Shown here: positions 37,928-45,612 of the stretch, one piece after another | How positions within the stretch are numbered: position 1 is the stretch's first letter | How the letters are laid out: every line of letters begins with the position of its first letter | DNA from: Patescibacteria group bacterium | Lineage (GTDB): Bacteria > Patescibacteriota > JACPGU01 | Direction: 5' to 3' | Length of the DNA stretch: 51,052 bases | NCBI GenBank assembly: GCA_028718745.1 | Contig: JAQULF010000006.1 | Span: forward strand, 1-51,052 | The notes under the pieces: model-generated | Told to the model about the DNA's origin: nothing | The model's input: the letters and a program-made list of their open reading frames with translations, nothing else | The model's database searches: none | Translations under genes and position numbers: made by a program

Positions 37928-39040
37928 ATGTCCAAAGCAGTCGTTACTAACAATCAGCCCTCGATCACCGAATGGTTTGCGGTTCTTGGCGATAAGAAGA
38001 AATCGGACGAGTTGAGGGAGGAAGATAATCACAAACATCAGCGCTTGGAATTGTTGTATCAAAAAATCGGGCTGGAATACGAAAGGCCGGAAAGATGGTC
38101 GGCCGAGGATTTGAAAAATAAAACTCCAGAGGCAGTGGAGTTGTTAAATTCGCGCGGAGATGAGCTCTGCGCTTTTCGTTTGGTCCCGAAAGATGACAAG
38201 CTTCCGAAATTGCGCAACCGGGGTTTAAATATCGCCGATACCTATAAATGGTTTTCCGACCTTAACATAAACTATAAGGACTATGATGTTTTTGTCTGTC
38301 CGCACACCGGAGAAATTCTTTGGTCAGCTATTTTTATTGTTAATGATGAGGCTATTTTTGGCGAAATAATCCGCGGGCTTCATTCTCAATTAACTCACGG
38401 TGAAACGGAAAATGAACTGATTCAATTTCGTTATGATTATGATTTGTGGCAATGGTCGGCGGATGATAGCGAAGCCAAAGATTTAGTTACAAAAATGGTT
38501 GAGAAACTTTTGGTTAAAGATAAAAAAATCCAAAAAGAATTATCCCAAGAGTTAAATGCCAAATTTTCACATAACTATTTAGCGGGTTATTTCGAAGCGA
38601 CAGTTTGGCCGGGAAATAAAATTTATTTTATCGATTATAGTCGGATTTTAGCGGATTATATCAAAACACCGCCAGCATTCGAATTAAGCGGAAATGTTGC
38701 GAACGATATTTTAAAAGGCATAACAGCCAATGCAGGTACAGCGAAAGGCAAAGTTCGCATTGTTAATGAGAAAAATATCGAAACAGTCGATTTTCCAAAA
38801 GGCTCAATTCTGGTTTGCGATATTACTGATGTTCGATTTGTGCCTTTAATGCAAAAAGCCGGCGCGATTATCACCGATCGCGGAGGCATCTTATCCCACG
38901 CGGCAATAGTCGCGCGCGAAATGGGGAAACCGTGTATAATAGGAACAAAGAACTCGACAAAGGTTTTGAAAGATGGAGATTTGGTTGAGGTGGATGCAAA
39001 TGCAGGGGTTGTTCGGATTATTAAAAAAATTAAAACTTAG
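37928..39040 (+). CDS. PEP-utilizer swivel-domain protein 5
   Basis: A 370-residue protein with a different, shorter N-terminus (ITEWFAVLGDKKKSDELREEDN, LYQKIGLEYERPERWSAEDL, YDVFVCPHTGEILWSAIFIVND) and the same C-terminal swivel domain. The catalytic His324 is in DRGGILSHAAIVAREMGKP (LSHAAI where the others have TCHAAI), and it ends DANAGVVRIIKKIKT. The VCPHTGE segment could be part of a metal or nucleotide site. The changed N-terminus suggests a different substrate or a regulatory role. Confidence 0.83.
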   Translation: MSKAVVTNNQPSITEWFAVLGDKKKSDELREEDNHKHQRLELLYQKIGLEYERPERWSAEDLKNKTPEAVELLNSRGDELCAFRLVPKDDKLPKLRNRGLNIADTYKWFSDLNINYKDYDVFVCPHTGEILWSAIFIVNDEAIFGEIIRGLHSQLTHGETENELIQFRYDYDLWQWSADDSEAKDLVTKMVEKLLVKDKKIQKELSQELNAKFSHNYLAGYFEATVWPGNKIYFIDYSRILADYIKTPPAFELSGNVANDILKGITANAGTAKGKVRIVNEKNIETVDFPKGSILVCDITDVRFVPLMQKAGAIITDRGGILSHAAIVAREMGKPCIIGTKNSTKVLKDGDLVEVDANAGVVRIIKKIKT

Positions 39041-39097
39041 TTATTCATTTAGCTTTTAGAAAAGATGAAATGGAGTGATGCCCGCCTCGGGAGGGCA

Positions 39098-39130
39098 GAT
39101 AAGGGGATAGTGAAAATTTTAGATAATTAG
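39098..39130 (+). pseudogene. 3' relic of a swivel-domain gene, copy H
   Basis: DKGIVKILDN and a stop. Upstream bases (AAAGATG, TGGAG, GATGC at 39061-39080) resemble the preceding part of the tail but are broken by a CCCGCC...GGGC hairpin. Confidence 0.6.
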
Positions 39131-39172
39131 AACTTTATAAAGTTTCTAAAATTTGACAAACTTTATAAAGTT
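39131..39172 (+). promoter_or_regulatory. twin palindromes upstream of the Bro-N gene
   Basis: AACTTTATAAAGTT, a perfect 14-bp palindrome, occurs at 39131-39144 and 39159-39172, 28 bp apart, with a TTGACA at 39153-39158 between them. This looks like a regulator binding region, perhaps for Bro-N itself. Confidence 0.6.
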
Positions 39173-39209
39173 ATGCGTTGGCAGATAAAAAATAAAATTA
39201 ATACAAAAT

Positions 39210-40064
39210 ATGCCAGAAGAAGATAAAATCAATAAACAAATAGCGATTTTTAAAAGCAAGGAAATTCGTAGAACTATTCATAATAATGAATGGTGGTTTT
39301 CGGTGGTAGATGTGGTAAGCGCACTGACAGGTGAGAATGATTTTACGAAATCAAGGAAGTATTGGAATAAGTTAGCCCAACGATTGCGCGAAGAAGGAAG
39401 CGAGGTGGTGACAAAATGTCACCAACTGAAATTAATGGCTTCAGATGGTAAAAACTATCTGACTGACTGCGCTAATACGGAGAGTATTTTTCGTCTTGTT
39501 CAATCCATCCCTTCTCCGAAAGCCGAACCATTTAAGCGTTGGTTAGCAAAGGTGGGCTATGAAAGAGTTCAAGAAATTGAAGATCCGGAATTAGCAACAA
39601 AGAGAACGAGAATGTTGTATCAACTAAAAGGATATTCAGATGATTGGATTGAGAAAGGGATGCGCGGCATCGCGATTCGCGAGGAATTGACTGATGAATG
39701 GAAAAACAGGGGAGCCGAAAGTCAAAGTGATTATGAAATTTTAACAGCCGAAATATCCAAAGCCACTTTTGGTGTTACGCCTTCTGACTACAAAAAACTG
39801 AAAGGCTTGGAACGAGAAAACCTAAGAGACCACATGAATGATCTGGAATTAATTTTCTCAATGCTAGGCGAGCGAGCAACCACCGAAATCACTCGAATTC
39901 AGGAATCTCACGGCAAAGAAAAATTAAAGTCCGATGCTCAAAAAGGCGGACAAATCGCCGGCGATGCTCGCAGGAAACTTGAAATTGAAACCGGTAAAAA
40001 GGTTGTGAGTGGGGGAAATTATATTGGGAAAAGAGAGAAAGAAATTAGGAAGCTAAAAGCTTGA
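39210..40064 (+). CDS. Bro-N domain protein, DinD/antirepressor-like
   Basis: A 284-residue protein with a Bro-N DNA-binding domain (FKSKEIRRTIHNNEWWFSVVDVVSALTGENDFTKSRKYWNKLAQRL) followed by the region typical of DinD-like proteins (PSPKAEPFKRWLAKVGYERVQEIEDPELATKRTRMLYQLKGYSDDWIEKGMRGIAIREELTDEW). The C-terminus has GGQIAGDARRKLEIETGKKVVS. Such genes occur in phages and as SOS-linked chromosomal genes. Twin palindromes lie upstream. A swivel-domain 3' relic begins on the last base of its stop codon. Confidence 0.87.
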   Translation: MPEEDKINKQIAIFKSKEIRRTIHNNEWWFSVVDVVSALTGENDFTKSRKYWNKLAQRLREEGSEVVTKCHQLKLMASDGKNYLTDCANTESIFRLVQSIPSPKAEPFKRWLAKVGYERVQEIEDPELATKRTRMLYQLKGYSDDWIEKGMRGIAIREELTDEWKNRGAESQSDYEILTAEISKATFGVTPSDYKKLKGLERENLRDHMNDLELIFSMLGERATTEITRIQESHGKEKLKSDAQKGGQIAGDARRKLEIETGKKVVSGGNYIGKREKEIRKLKA

Positions 40065-40117
40065 TTATATTTGAGGTGGATGTAGATAAGGAAGTTGTTA
40101 AAATATTAAAAAAATGA
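40064..40117 (+). pseudogene. 3' relic of a swivel-domain gene, copy I
   Basis: IIFEVDVDKEVVKILKK and TGA. The stop overlaps the next ATG (ATGA), the same coupling seen between the first two intact genes, which supports a true former gene end. Confidence 0.7.
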
Positions 40118-41148
40118 AAAAAACAAATTTAGAAACAATTTTAGACAAAAATTGGGTTTACTTGGTAAATAGACCATATAACCTTTTTGGAGCCTCGCTT
40201 TACCAAAGATGGTTTGATCCGCCACAAATTTATAATTTATTTGGCGTTTCTATTCCTGACAATTTATATATTGAAGAACATCCCAATCTGGTAAGGCGCT
40301 ATGTTATTGAGGAGCAGCAAAGGACTTTTCAATCCAGAATAAAAGAAATTTTAGAGAATGACAGAAAAAAAGCCAAAGAGATTTTAGAGCGGGGGATTGA
40401 GCTTAGTGAACAGGTTAAAGAGTATCTGGCAAAGTCGCCTTTTTCCAACTTAAATTCAGCAGTCGATTTTTTAGTAGAGCTTGCGCTACATGCTACTGTT
40501 TTTTCATACTTTTCTTATCCTTTATTAGAGCAATCCGGTGATCAAGAGCTTCTAATGTTAGCAGAAAAATTGCGTTCCATATCTTATTATCCGGAAGTGG
40601 TAGATAAAATCATCAACCCTTTAGCCGAAAAAGAAGCAAGTGACACATACCAGTTTCTGACGCTTTCCGAGGTTTTAACTGGCGATACAAAAATGGCTGC
40701 CGAAAGAATAAAAGCGAGCGAGGAAGGTAAAAGATTTGTTTACGCTAAAATTGCCGAACAAGAATTTGTTGAATATGTAGATGATGCGATGGGTGTCATT
40801 TCTAATCTTGAAGAAACAGAAATTGGTCAAAATGTGAAGGGGCAAGTGGCTTATCCCGGCAAAATAATCGGAAGAGCAAGATTGGTTTTAACCTCGGACT
40901 TAAACAGTGATTTCGGTGAGGGAGATGTTTTGATTGCCGCAACTACCAATCCAACCTTGATGTCTCTAATTAAAAAAGCGGGCGCTATTGTTACGGATGA
41001 GGGTGGCATTACTTGCCATGCGGCGATTATATCGCGAGAGCTTAAGAAACCTTGCATTATTGGTACTAAATTTGCCACTCACGCATTTAAAGATGGAGAT
41101 TTGGTTGAAGTAGATGCAAATAATGGTATAGTTAAGATAATAAAATAA
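40114..41148 (+). CDS. PEP-utilizer swivel-domain protein 6
   Basis: A 344-residue protein. The N-terminus (NWVYLVNRPYNLFGASLYQRWFDPPQIYNLFGVSIPD) is unlike the other paralogues; a helical middle follows, with LEQSGDQELLMLAEKLRSISYYPEVVDKI. The swivel domain has His302 in DEGGITCHAAIISRELKKP and ends DANNGIVKIIK. Its start codon overlaps the stop of relic I. The next gene is 10 nt away, linking it to the GNAT, phosphatase and kinase genes in one probable operon. Confidence 0.84.
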   Translation: MKKTNLETILDKNWVYLVNRPYNLFGASLYQRWFDPPQIYNLFGVSIPDNLYIEEHPNLVRRYVIEEQQRTFQSRIKEILENDRKKAKEILERGIELSEQVKEYLAKSPFSNLNSAVDFLVELALHATVFSYFSYPLLEQSGDQELLMLAEKLRSISYYPEVVDKIINPLAEKEASDTYQFLTLSEVLTGDTKMAAERIKASEEGKRFVYAKIAEQEFVEYVDDAMGVISNLEETEIGQNVKGQVAYPGKIIGRARLVLTSDLNSDFGEGDVLIAATTNPTLMSLIKKAGAIVTDEGGITCHAAIISRELKKPCIIGTKFATHAFKDGDLVEVDANNGIVKIIK

Positions 41149-41158
41149 TCAAAGCAAT

Positions 41159-42025
41159 ATGGTCTTAAATCTGGCGGTTCAACAACGAGAAGGCGATGAC
41201 TTTTCTCGAGAAAATGTTAATGGAACAGGCAATGTTAGTCCTGAATTATATCTTTTCATGCGCAATTTTAAGTATCTAAAGAGTAAGGGTCCGGTTAGAA
41301 TCGAAGATTTTGGTTCATTATCAGTTGAAGCATCGAATGCCGGAGAAATGTCAGATGAAGAAAAGAAAAAACTGACTGATATGCATGTGGAGAACAGGTC
41401 TCATATTTCAGAGGAATATACGAAAGATATACGAAAAACATTTGAGGGGCTTTTGAATAAAGACAATTTGTTTTATATTCTCTGGTTTAACAAAAAAGAC
41501 ATCCTAGCTTTTATTCGATTACAAAAGGACAAAAGGGAAGGTCATAAAGCAATAGGATCTCTTAATATTGCCGAGGGAGCAAAGAATCTTGGTATGGGTT
41601 CTATGTTTTTTGAGAAAGTCCTATCCATAGAGTCTAAAAACAGCGTTTTACATAGTAACACCAACCCATTTTATGATTTTTTTAAACATCATATCGAAGA
41701 TTATGGATTTAACGCCGAAGAAATTGCTCCATATGGTGATAGCGGAGAGATGCATGTGAATATGACGCTCGATAAAAGCGAAAATGAAAAATTAGTCAGC
41801 CGTCATAGAACAAAAACAGAAATTGTTCAAGATTTTGAAAATGGTGTTAACATGGATGAATATGAAACCTATTCTTTTGATCTTAAAAAAGAAAAAAAAG
41901 AATTTTTAGACTTACTCAAACAAAAGCTTAATAATGAAAAGAAACTGTTGACTAGATATATACATTCAGAAGAAGATCCAGAAAAAATCTATATAGTAAT
42001 AGAAAAAAAAGAAGCAAAAAAGTAA
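41159..42025 (+). CDS. GNAT-like protein
   Basis: A 288-residue protein whose middle part resembles an acetyltransferase of the GNAT fold: FYILWFNKKDILAFIRLQKD (beta hairpin), then IGSLNIAEGAKNLGMGSMFFEKVLSIES, where KNLGMGS stands in for the acetyl-CoA loop R/Q-x2-G-x-G/A, and NPFYDFFKHHIEDYGFNAEE. The N-terminal 90 residues and charged C-terminus are not recognised. It may modify the same compound as the phosphotransfer proteins. The GNAT call is moderate. Confidence 0.6.
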   Translation: MVLNLAVQQREGDDFSRENVNGTGNVSPELYLFMRNFKYLKSKGPVRIEDFGSLSVEASNAGEMSDEEKKKLTDMHVENRSHISEEYTKDIRKTFEGLLNKDNLFYILWFNKKDILAFIRLQKDKREGHKAIGSLNIAEGAKNLGMGSMFFEKVLSIESKNSVLHSNTNPFYDFFKHHIEDYGFNAEEIAPYGDSGEMHVNMTLDKSENEKLVSRHRTKTEIVQDFENGVNMDEYETYSFDLKKEKKEFLDLLKQKLNNEKKLLTRYIHSEEDPEKIYIVIEKKEAKK

Positions 42026-42051
42026 AATAATCAATTTAGTCAGGAGGAATC

Positions 42052-42936
42052 ATGAATCAGTTTGAAACTATGAAAGGGCCAGAATATGACCCAGGTAAAG
42101 TATTGACAGAAAATCTGGAAAAAGTTAAGGCGGAGTATCCGGAACTCGGAAAAAATGTGGAAATAACGATTGAAATTGCTCGGCATGGAGAAAAGACTTC
42201 AAAAGGGGCATTATCTTCAGAAGGGGCAAAACAAGCAGCGGAGCTTGGAAGAACATTTCCCGAAGGTATAGATAGAACTATTGGTTATGGTAGTTCACTA
42301 GAACAGGGCGGAACAAGAAGGGCATTGGATACGGTAAAAATAGCTCTGGAAAATGCTCCTGAAGTAAAGAGTATGGGTTTGGCTGAAATAGAAAGGATTG
42401 GAGAAGATTTGGATTTTAAGAAGCTTAAAAACCCATGGCCGTCGCAGCCGAATAAAGATGCTGCAGCAAAAGGAAAAGAAATGGGTTGGGATAGTCACAA
42501 GATAGATACTGTTGGAATGAACGAAACTTTTAAAATCTCCCCGGAATCCCTAAGAGAAACCGCTTCAAAATTTGCTCATATAATAAAATTTTTATTTAAT
42601 TCAGCGTCTATTTCCAAAAATGGAGAAAAAATTTTTTATCCTGTAATTGCGCACGGTATGGGTTCCGAGTCTCTTCTAAAATTAGCACTTACGCGAACAA
42701 ACAAGGAAACAGGTGAAAAAATCCTTGGCTTTGACAGTCTGGAAGAAATTGGCGGTGCGTTTGTCTCTACTGAAGCCGTGGATCTATTAACAAAAACAGA
42801 TGAGAATAAAAATATTACCAATATAGAGGTAAATTTTAAAGATCCCGCCCGAAGGAAACTATTGGAAGGTTATGACCTTTCGATTGATATGGCCAAAATA
42901 GAAGAACTCGATGCTGCATATGAGAAATACCAATAA
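42052..42936 (+). CDS. histidine phosphatase superfamily protein
   Basis: A 294-residue phosphatase-like protein. The catalytic RHG motif lies in IEIARHGEKTSKGALSSEG (residues about 40-58), an Arg is in QGGTRRALDTVKIAL, and the second His is in YPVIAHGMGSESLL. A CAGGAGGAATC ribosome site precedes the ATG. Placed between the swivel proteins and the kinase, it could remove phosphate from a product or a phosphohistidine, but this is inference. It is longer than most members, with a middle insert. Confidence 0.8.
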   Translation: MNQFETMKGPEYDPGKVLTENLEKVKAEYPELGKNVEITIEIARHGEKTSKGALSSEGAKQAAELGRTFPEGIDRTIGYGSSLEQGGTRRALDTVKIALENAPEVKSMGLAEIERIGEDLDFKKLKNPWPSQPNKDAAAKGKEMGWDSHKIDTVGMNETFKISPESLRETASKFAHIIKFLFNSASISKNGEKIFYPVIAHGMGSESLLKLALTRTNKETGEKILGFDSLEEIGGAFVSTEAVDLLTKTDENKNITNIEVNFKDPARRKLLEGYDLSIDMAKIEELDAAYEKYQ

Positions 42937-42946
42937 ATAATTTTCT

Positions 42947-43888
42947 ATGCAATTTCTAAAACCATTCAAAGAACTCGGTTACAAAAATGTAAACATTGCC
43001 GGGGGGAAGGGAGCTTCGTTGGGTGAAATGCTAAGTGCTAAAATTCCCGTGCCGGATGGATTTGTGGTGCTTTCCACCACTTTTGACCGGTTCATCGAAG
43101 AAACTGATATTAATATCGAGATTGACGCGCAATTAGCAAAAGTGAATAAAGACGATGTGAATAGCGTGGATGAGGCTTCGCGCGTTATCCAAGAATTGAT
43201 TCTAAAAAGAAAAATGCCTAAAGACATCGGCGATGAGATCATGAAACAATTCAAAGCGCAAAAATTGGATTTAGTAGCAGTTCGTTCATCAGCAACAGCC
43301 GAAGATTCGTCGTCAGCTTCTTGGGCGGGAGAATTGGATAGTTTTCTGATGGTAACTGAAAAGAATTTGCTTGATTGCGTCAAAAGGTGTTGGGCGTCTT
43401 TATTTACACCCCGGGCGATATTTTACCGCATTGAAAAAGGAATGTCTGACATTAAGGTTTCGGTTGCGGTGGTGGTTCAAAAAATGGTAAAAAGCGAAGT
43501 TTCCGGAATCGCTTTTACGGTTCACCCCGTAACACAGGATAAAAATCAAATGATTATCGAAGCGGGTTATGGTTTGGGCGAAGCGATTGTAGGAGGATTG
43601 ATCACTCCGGATGCTTATGTCGTTGATAAAAAATCCAAAGAAATTATCGACATTAATGTTGCCGAACAAGAAATTAAAATTGTGAGAGATAGCAAGGGTT
43701 TGACTAAGGAAAGTAAAACCGCCGCAGATGAAAGAGAATCGCAAAAATTAAACGGCAAAGAGATCTTGGAATTAGCCGAAATTTGTATTAATATAGAAAG
43801 GCATTATAAGTTTCCTTGCGATATAGAATGGGCGAGGGAAAAAGGCAAGTTTTATATCGTGCAAAGTCGTCCAATTACAACACTTTAG
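42947..43888 (+). CDS. free-standing PPDK/PEP-synthase N-terminal kinase (ATP-grasp)
   Basis: A 313-residue PEP/pyruvate-binding ATP-grasp domain. It uses ATP to phosphorylate the catalytic His of a swivel domain. Blocks: NIAGGKGASLGEML (residues 16-29), AVRSSATAEDSSSASWAGE (111-129), VQKMVKSEVSGIAFTVHP (177-194), IEAGYGLGEAIVGGLITP (204-221) and DIEWAREKGKFYIVQSRPIT at the end. The length matches the first domain of rifampicin phosphotransferase. It has no swivel domain and no TIM barrel, so its partners must be separate proteins, most simply the six array proteins. It starts 10 nt after the phosphatase gene. Confidence 0.92.
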   Translation: MQFLKPFKELGYKNVNIAGGKGASLGEMLSAKIPVPDGFVVLSTTFDRFIEETDINIEIDAQLAKVNKDDVNSVDEASRVIQELILKRKMPKDIGDEIMKQFKAQKLDLVAVRSSATAEDSSSASWAGELDSFLMVTEKNLLDCVKRCWASLFTPRAIFYRIEKGMSDIKVSVAVVVQKMVKSEVSGIAFTVHPVTQDKNQMIIEAGYGLGEAIVGGLITPDAYVVDKKSKEIIDINVAEQEIKIVRDSKGLTKESKTAADERESQKLNGKEILELAEICINIERHYKFPCDIEWAREKGKFYIVQSRPITTL

Positions 43889-43944
43889 TAAGTGGTAGGT
43901 TGTAAGCAGGTAAGTTGTAAGCAATTTCAAGATAAAAATAAAAA

Positions 43945-44020
43945 CCCGCCATCGCTCAATCTCTTGCAGTATTCTTAATCTAAGAAATCTGCAAATAGAT
44001 TTCGCTCTAGGCGGGCAGGC
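43945..44020. repeat. GC-tipped inverted repeat before the patatin gene
   Basis: The end blocks CCCGCC and GGCGGGC enclose about 60 nt with internal TCTTAATCTAAGA. It is possibly a REP or the terminator of the array. TAAG-type short repeats precede it (43889-43922). Confidence 0.6.
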
Positions 44021-44029
44021 AAGAACAAA

Positions 44030-44839
44030 ATGTGCATATTTCGTAAAAAGAAAAAGGTGGGGTTAGCTTTAGGTTCCGGAGGGCCGAGAGGATTGGCGCA
44101 TATTGGCGTTATTAAAGTTCTTTTGGAAAATAATATTCCAATTGATTATATTGCCGGTTCTTCTGTCGGCGCGATTGTGGGTGGACTTTATTCCTATTTT
44201 GGCGATATTGAAAAATTGGAAAAGTATTTTGCCAAATTGACCTACAAAGATATGTTGGAAATTTTTTCCGATCCACGCTTTGCCCATGGAGTTTTTAAAG
44301 GAGAAAAAGCCCTCAAGTTTTTAAGAAAAACCGTTGGGAATAAAAGAATTGAAAAATTGAAAATTCCTTTTACGGCTATCGCCACCGACCTTAAAAATGG
44401 GGAAGTGGTTGAGCTAAATAAAGGCGACTTGGCGATGAGTATTCGAGCCAGTGCTTCGATTCCGGTATTTTTCCGGCCGATAAAAATCGGCCGGCGGTAT
44501 CTTGTCGACGGTGGCAATGCGGTGCCGGTTCCGGTTGAAACGGTGAGAAAAATGGGTGCCGATATTATCATCGCGGTTGATTTGGATAATTGTTATGTTT
44601 CGCCAAAAAATTACATGCAAGATGTCGAAAAAGCTTCCATGACGCAGATTGCCGAAAGAGCGCTCGATATTCTTTCTTATTCCCTCGCAAAAGAAAACAT
44701 CAAAAACGCCGACATCGTGATAAATCCCGATGTTTATGATGTAGGCTGGAGAAGATTTGTAAATGGGGGAGATATTATTAGGAAAGGAGAAGAAGCGGCC
44801 AAGTTAGTTTTGGAAGAGATAAAGAGAGCCATAAAATAA
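44030..44839 (+). CDS. patatin-like phospholipase (RssA type)
   Basis: A 269-residue acyl hydrolase. The oxyanion loop is GLALGSGGPRGLAHIGVIKVL, the nucleophile Ser is in IAGSSVGAIVGGLY (G-x-S-x-G), and the catalytic Asp is in LVDGGNAVPVP (DGG). This Ser-Asp dyad is complete. The N-terminus is basic with no signal peptide, like cytosolic RssA/YchK proteins. A role in membrane lipid turnover is likely; it could help use host lipids. Confidence 0.92.
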   Translation: MCIFRKKKKVGLALGSGGPRGLAHIGVIKVLLENNIPIDYIAGSSVGAIVGGLYSYFGDIEKLEKYFAKLTYKDMLEIFSDPRFAHGVFKGEKALKFLRKTVGNKRIEKLKIPFTAIATDLKNGEVVELNKGDLAMSIRASASIPVFFRPIKIGRRYLVDGGNAVPVPVETVRKMGADIIIAVDLDNCYVSPKNYMQDVEKASMTQIAERALDILSYSLAKENIKNADIVINPDVYDVGWRRFVNGGDIIRKGEEAAKLVLEEIKRAIK

Positions 44840-44865
44840 GTTCAAAAACCCAAAATACTTGCAAA

Positions 44866-44894
44866 GATACCAATTTTTTGGTATCATTTTTTTA
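44866..44894 (+). terminator. terminator hairpin or operator after the patatin gene
   Basis: GATACCAA-TTTT-TTGGTATC followed by ATTTTTTTA. It also overlaps a possible promoter (TTGCAA 44859, TATCAT 44882) of the next gene, so an operator role is possible. Confidence 0.55.
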
Positions 44895-44959
44895 ATGCGC
44901 TCAAAATATTTGGGCCTGAACATTAATAGTTGTAAAAAAATAAATAGAGAGGCGAGGTC

Positions 44960-45151
44960 ATGACAATTGTTTGGAGAACTGTTTATTGTACTTTCTGTGA
45001 TGCTCCTTTTAAAGTGTTGGATATAGAATCCCTACTACCGCCACATAACCACAATGGGAGACAGTGCTTGGGAGTAGGTTTTAGCGGCCTAAGCTCTCCC
45101 TTGTCGGGTAGTACGACAAAGGTACAAGGAGGCAAAGAACATGTCAGCTGA
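44960..45151 (+). CDS. small zinc-finger-like protein
   Basis: A 63-residue protein with VYCTFCDAPF (Cys-x2-Cys), a His-x-His in PPHNHNGRQC and a later Cys, so it may bind zinc. The last part is Ser/Gly-rich. AGGCGAGGTC serves as the ribosome site. Its end overlaps the start of the next gene by 11 bases. The Cys/His spacing resembles that of the interrupted neighbour, as if the two were duplicates. Confidence 0.6.
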   Translation: MTIVWRTVYCTFCDAPFKVLDIESLLPPHNHNGRQCLGVGFSGLSSPLSGSTTKVQGGKEHVS

Positions 45152-45581
45152 AGGATTGTGCCCAATTTGCAAAAAGGTTGTGCCGGTTGACACTGATGGC
45201 CGCGCAAAGTAACATCTGAACTCGCGAGAAAGATTCGGCGTTGTTTCGGAAAGGCCGTGTTCGGGCTACTACGAGAAAGCTTTTCCTTATACGGTCGAGG
45301 GTCTTTCAATGGTTCTTCATGGACATATAGGTCCGGAAACACCTGACAAAACCAGCGGAAGACTTTTCTTTCTGGAAAACGGCCAGAAAAGAGAATTAGA
45401 AGAAAAAGCAGCGACTTTTCGTTTTTGGTACAAAAAATTACGATTCATAGTCGAACCTTACGGCGTGAGAATTCTGCGCCAGAACGCCGAAAAACGGGTC
45501 GATCAACATGAAACTTGCGATGGTAATCACTCGCTTTGGGTTGGCGAAAAAAAGCCAAAATCAAAGCGCCAAAAGCAATAA
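45141..45581 (+). pseudogene. zinc-ribbon gene with in-frame TAA
   Basis: A strong ACAAGGAGGC site leads to ATG 45141, MSAEGLCPICKKVVPVDTDGR, then a TAA at 45210-45212; the same frame continues HLNSRERFGVVSERPCSGYYEKAFPYTVEGLSMV to a stop at 45581. Without the stop the product would be 146 codons with a Cys-x2-Cys...His...Cys zinc site and a basic tail (KKPKSKRQKQ). It may be a nonsense mutation, a sequencing error or two separate products (23 aa, and 90 aa from ATG 45309). Confidence 0.6.
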
Positions 45582-45612
45582 AAGGGCTCCCGCGAGGGAG
45601 CCCTTGAAAGTT
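45582..45612. terminator. bidirectional intrinsic terminator
   Basis: AAGGGCTCCC-GCGA-GGGAGCCCTT. On the minus strand it is followed by TTTTATT (end of cutA); on the plus strand by a weak T tract. Confidence 0.75.

Noticed and set aside
29434-43888. Classic PEP synthase or PPDK locus
   Set aside because: The C-terminal PEP/pyruvate TIM barrel is not found in any of the proteins, and six acceptors for one kinase does not fit a housekeeping enzyme.
44983-45342. 119-codon frame on the minus strand
   Set aside because: It overlaps two zinc-finger-like genes with ribosome sites on the plus strand, and it shows no motif.
45141-45581. Alternative genetic code (TAA or TGA read as amino acid)
   Set aside because: TAA ends most clear genes in the window, and TGA ends the 29434 gene in an ATGA overlap with the next start; one interrupted gene is not evidence for recoding.
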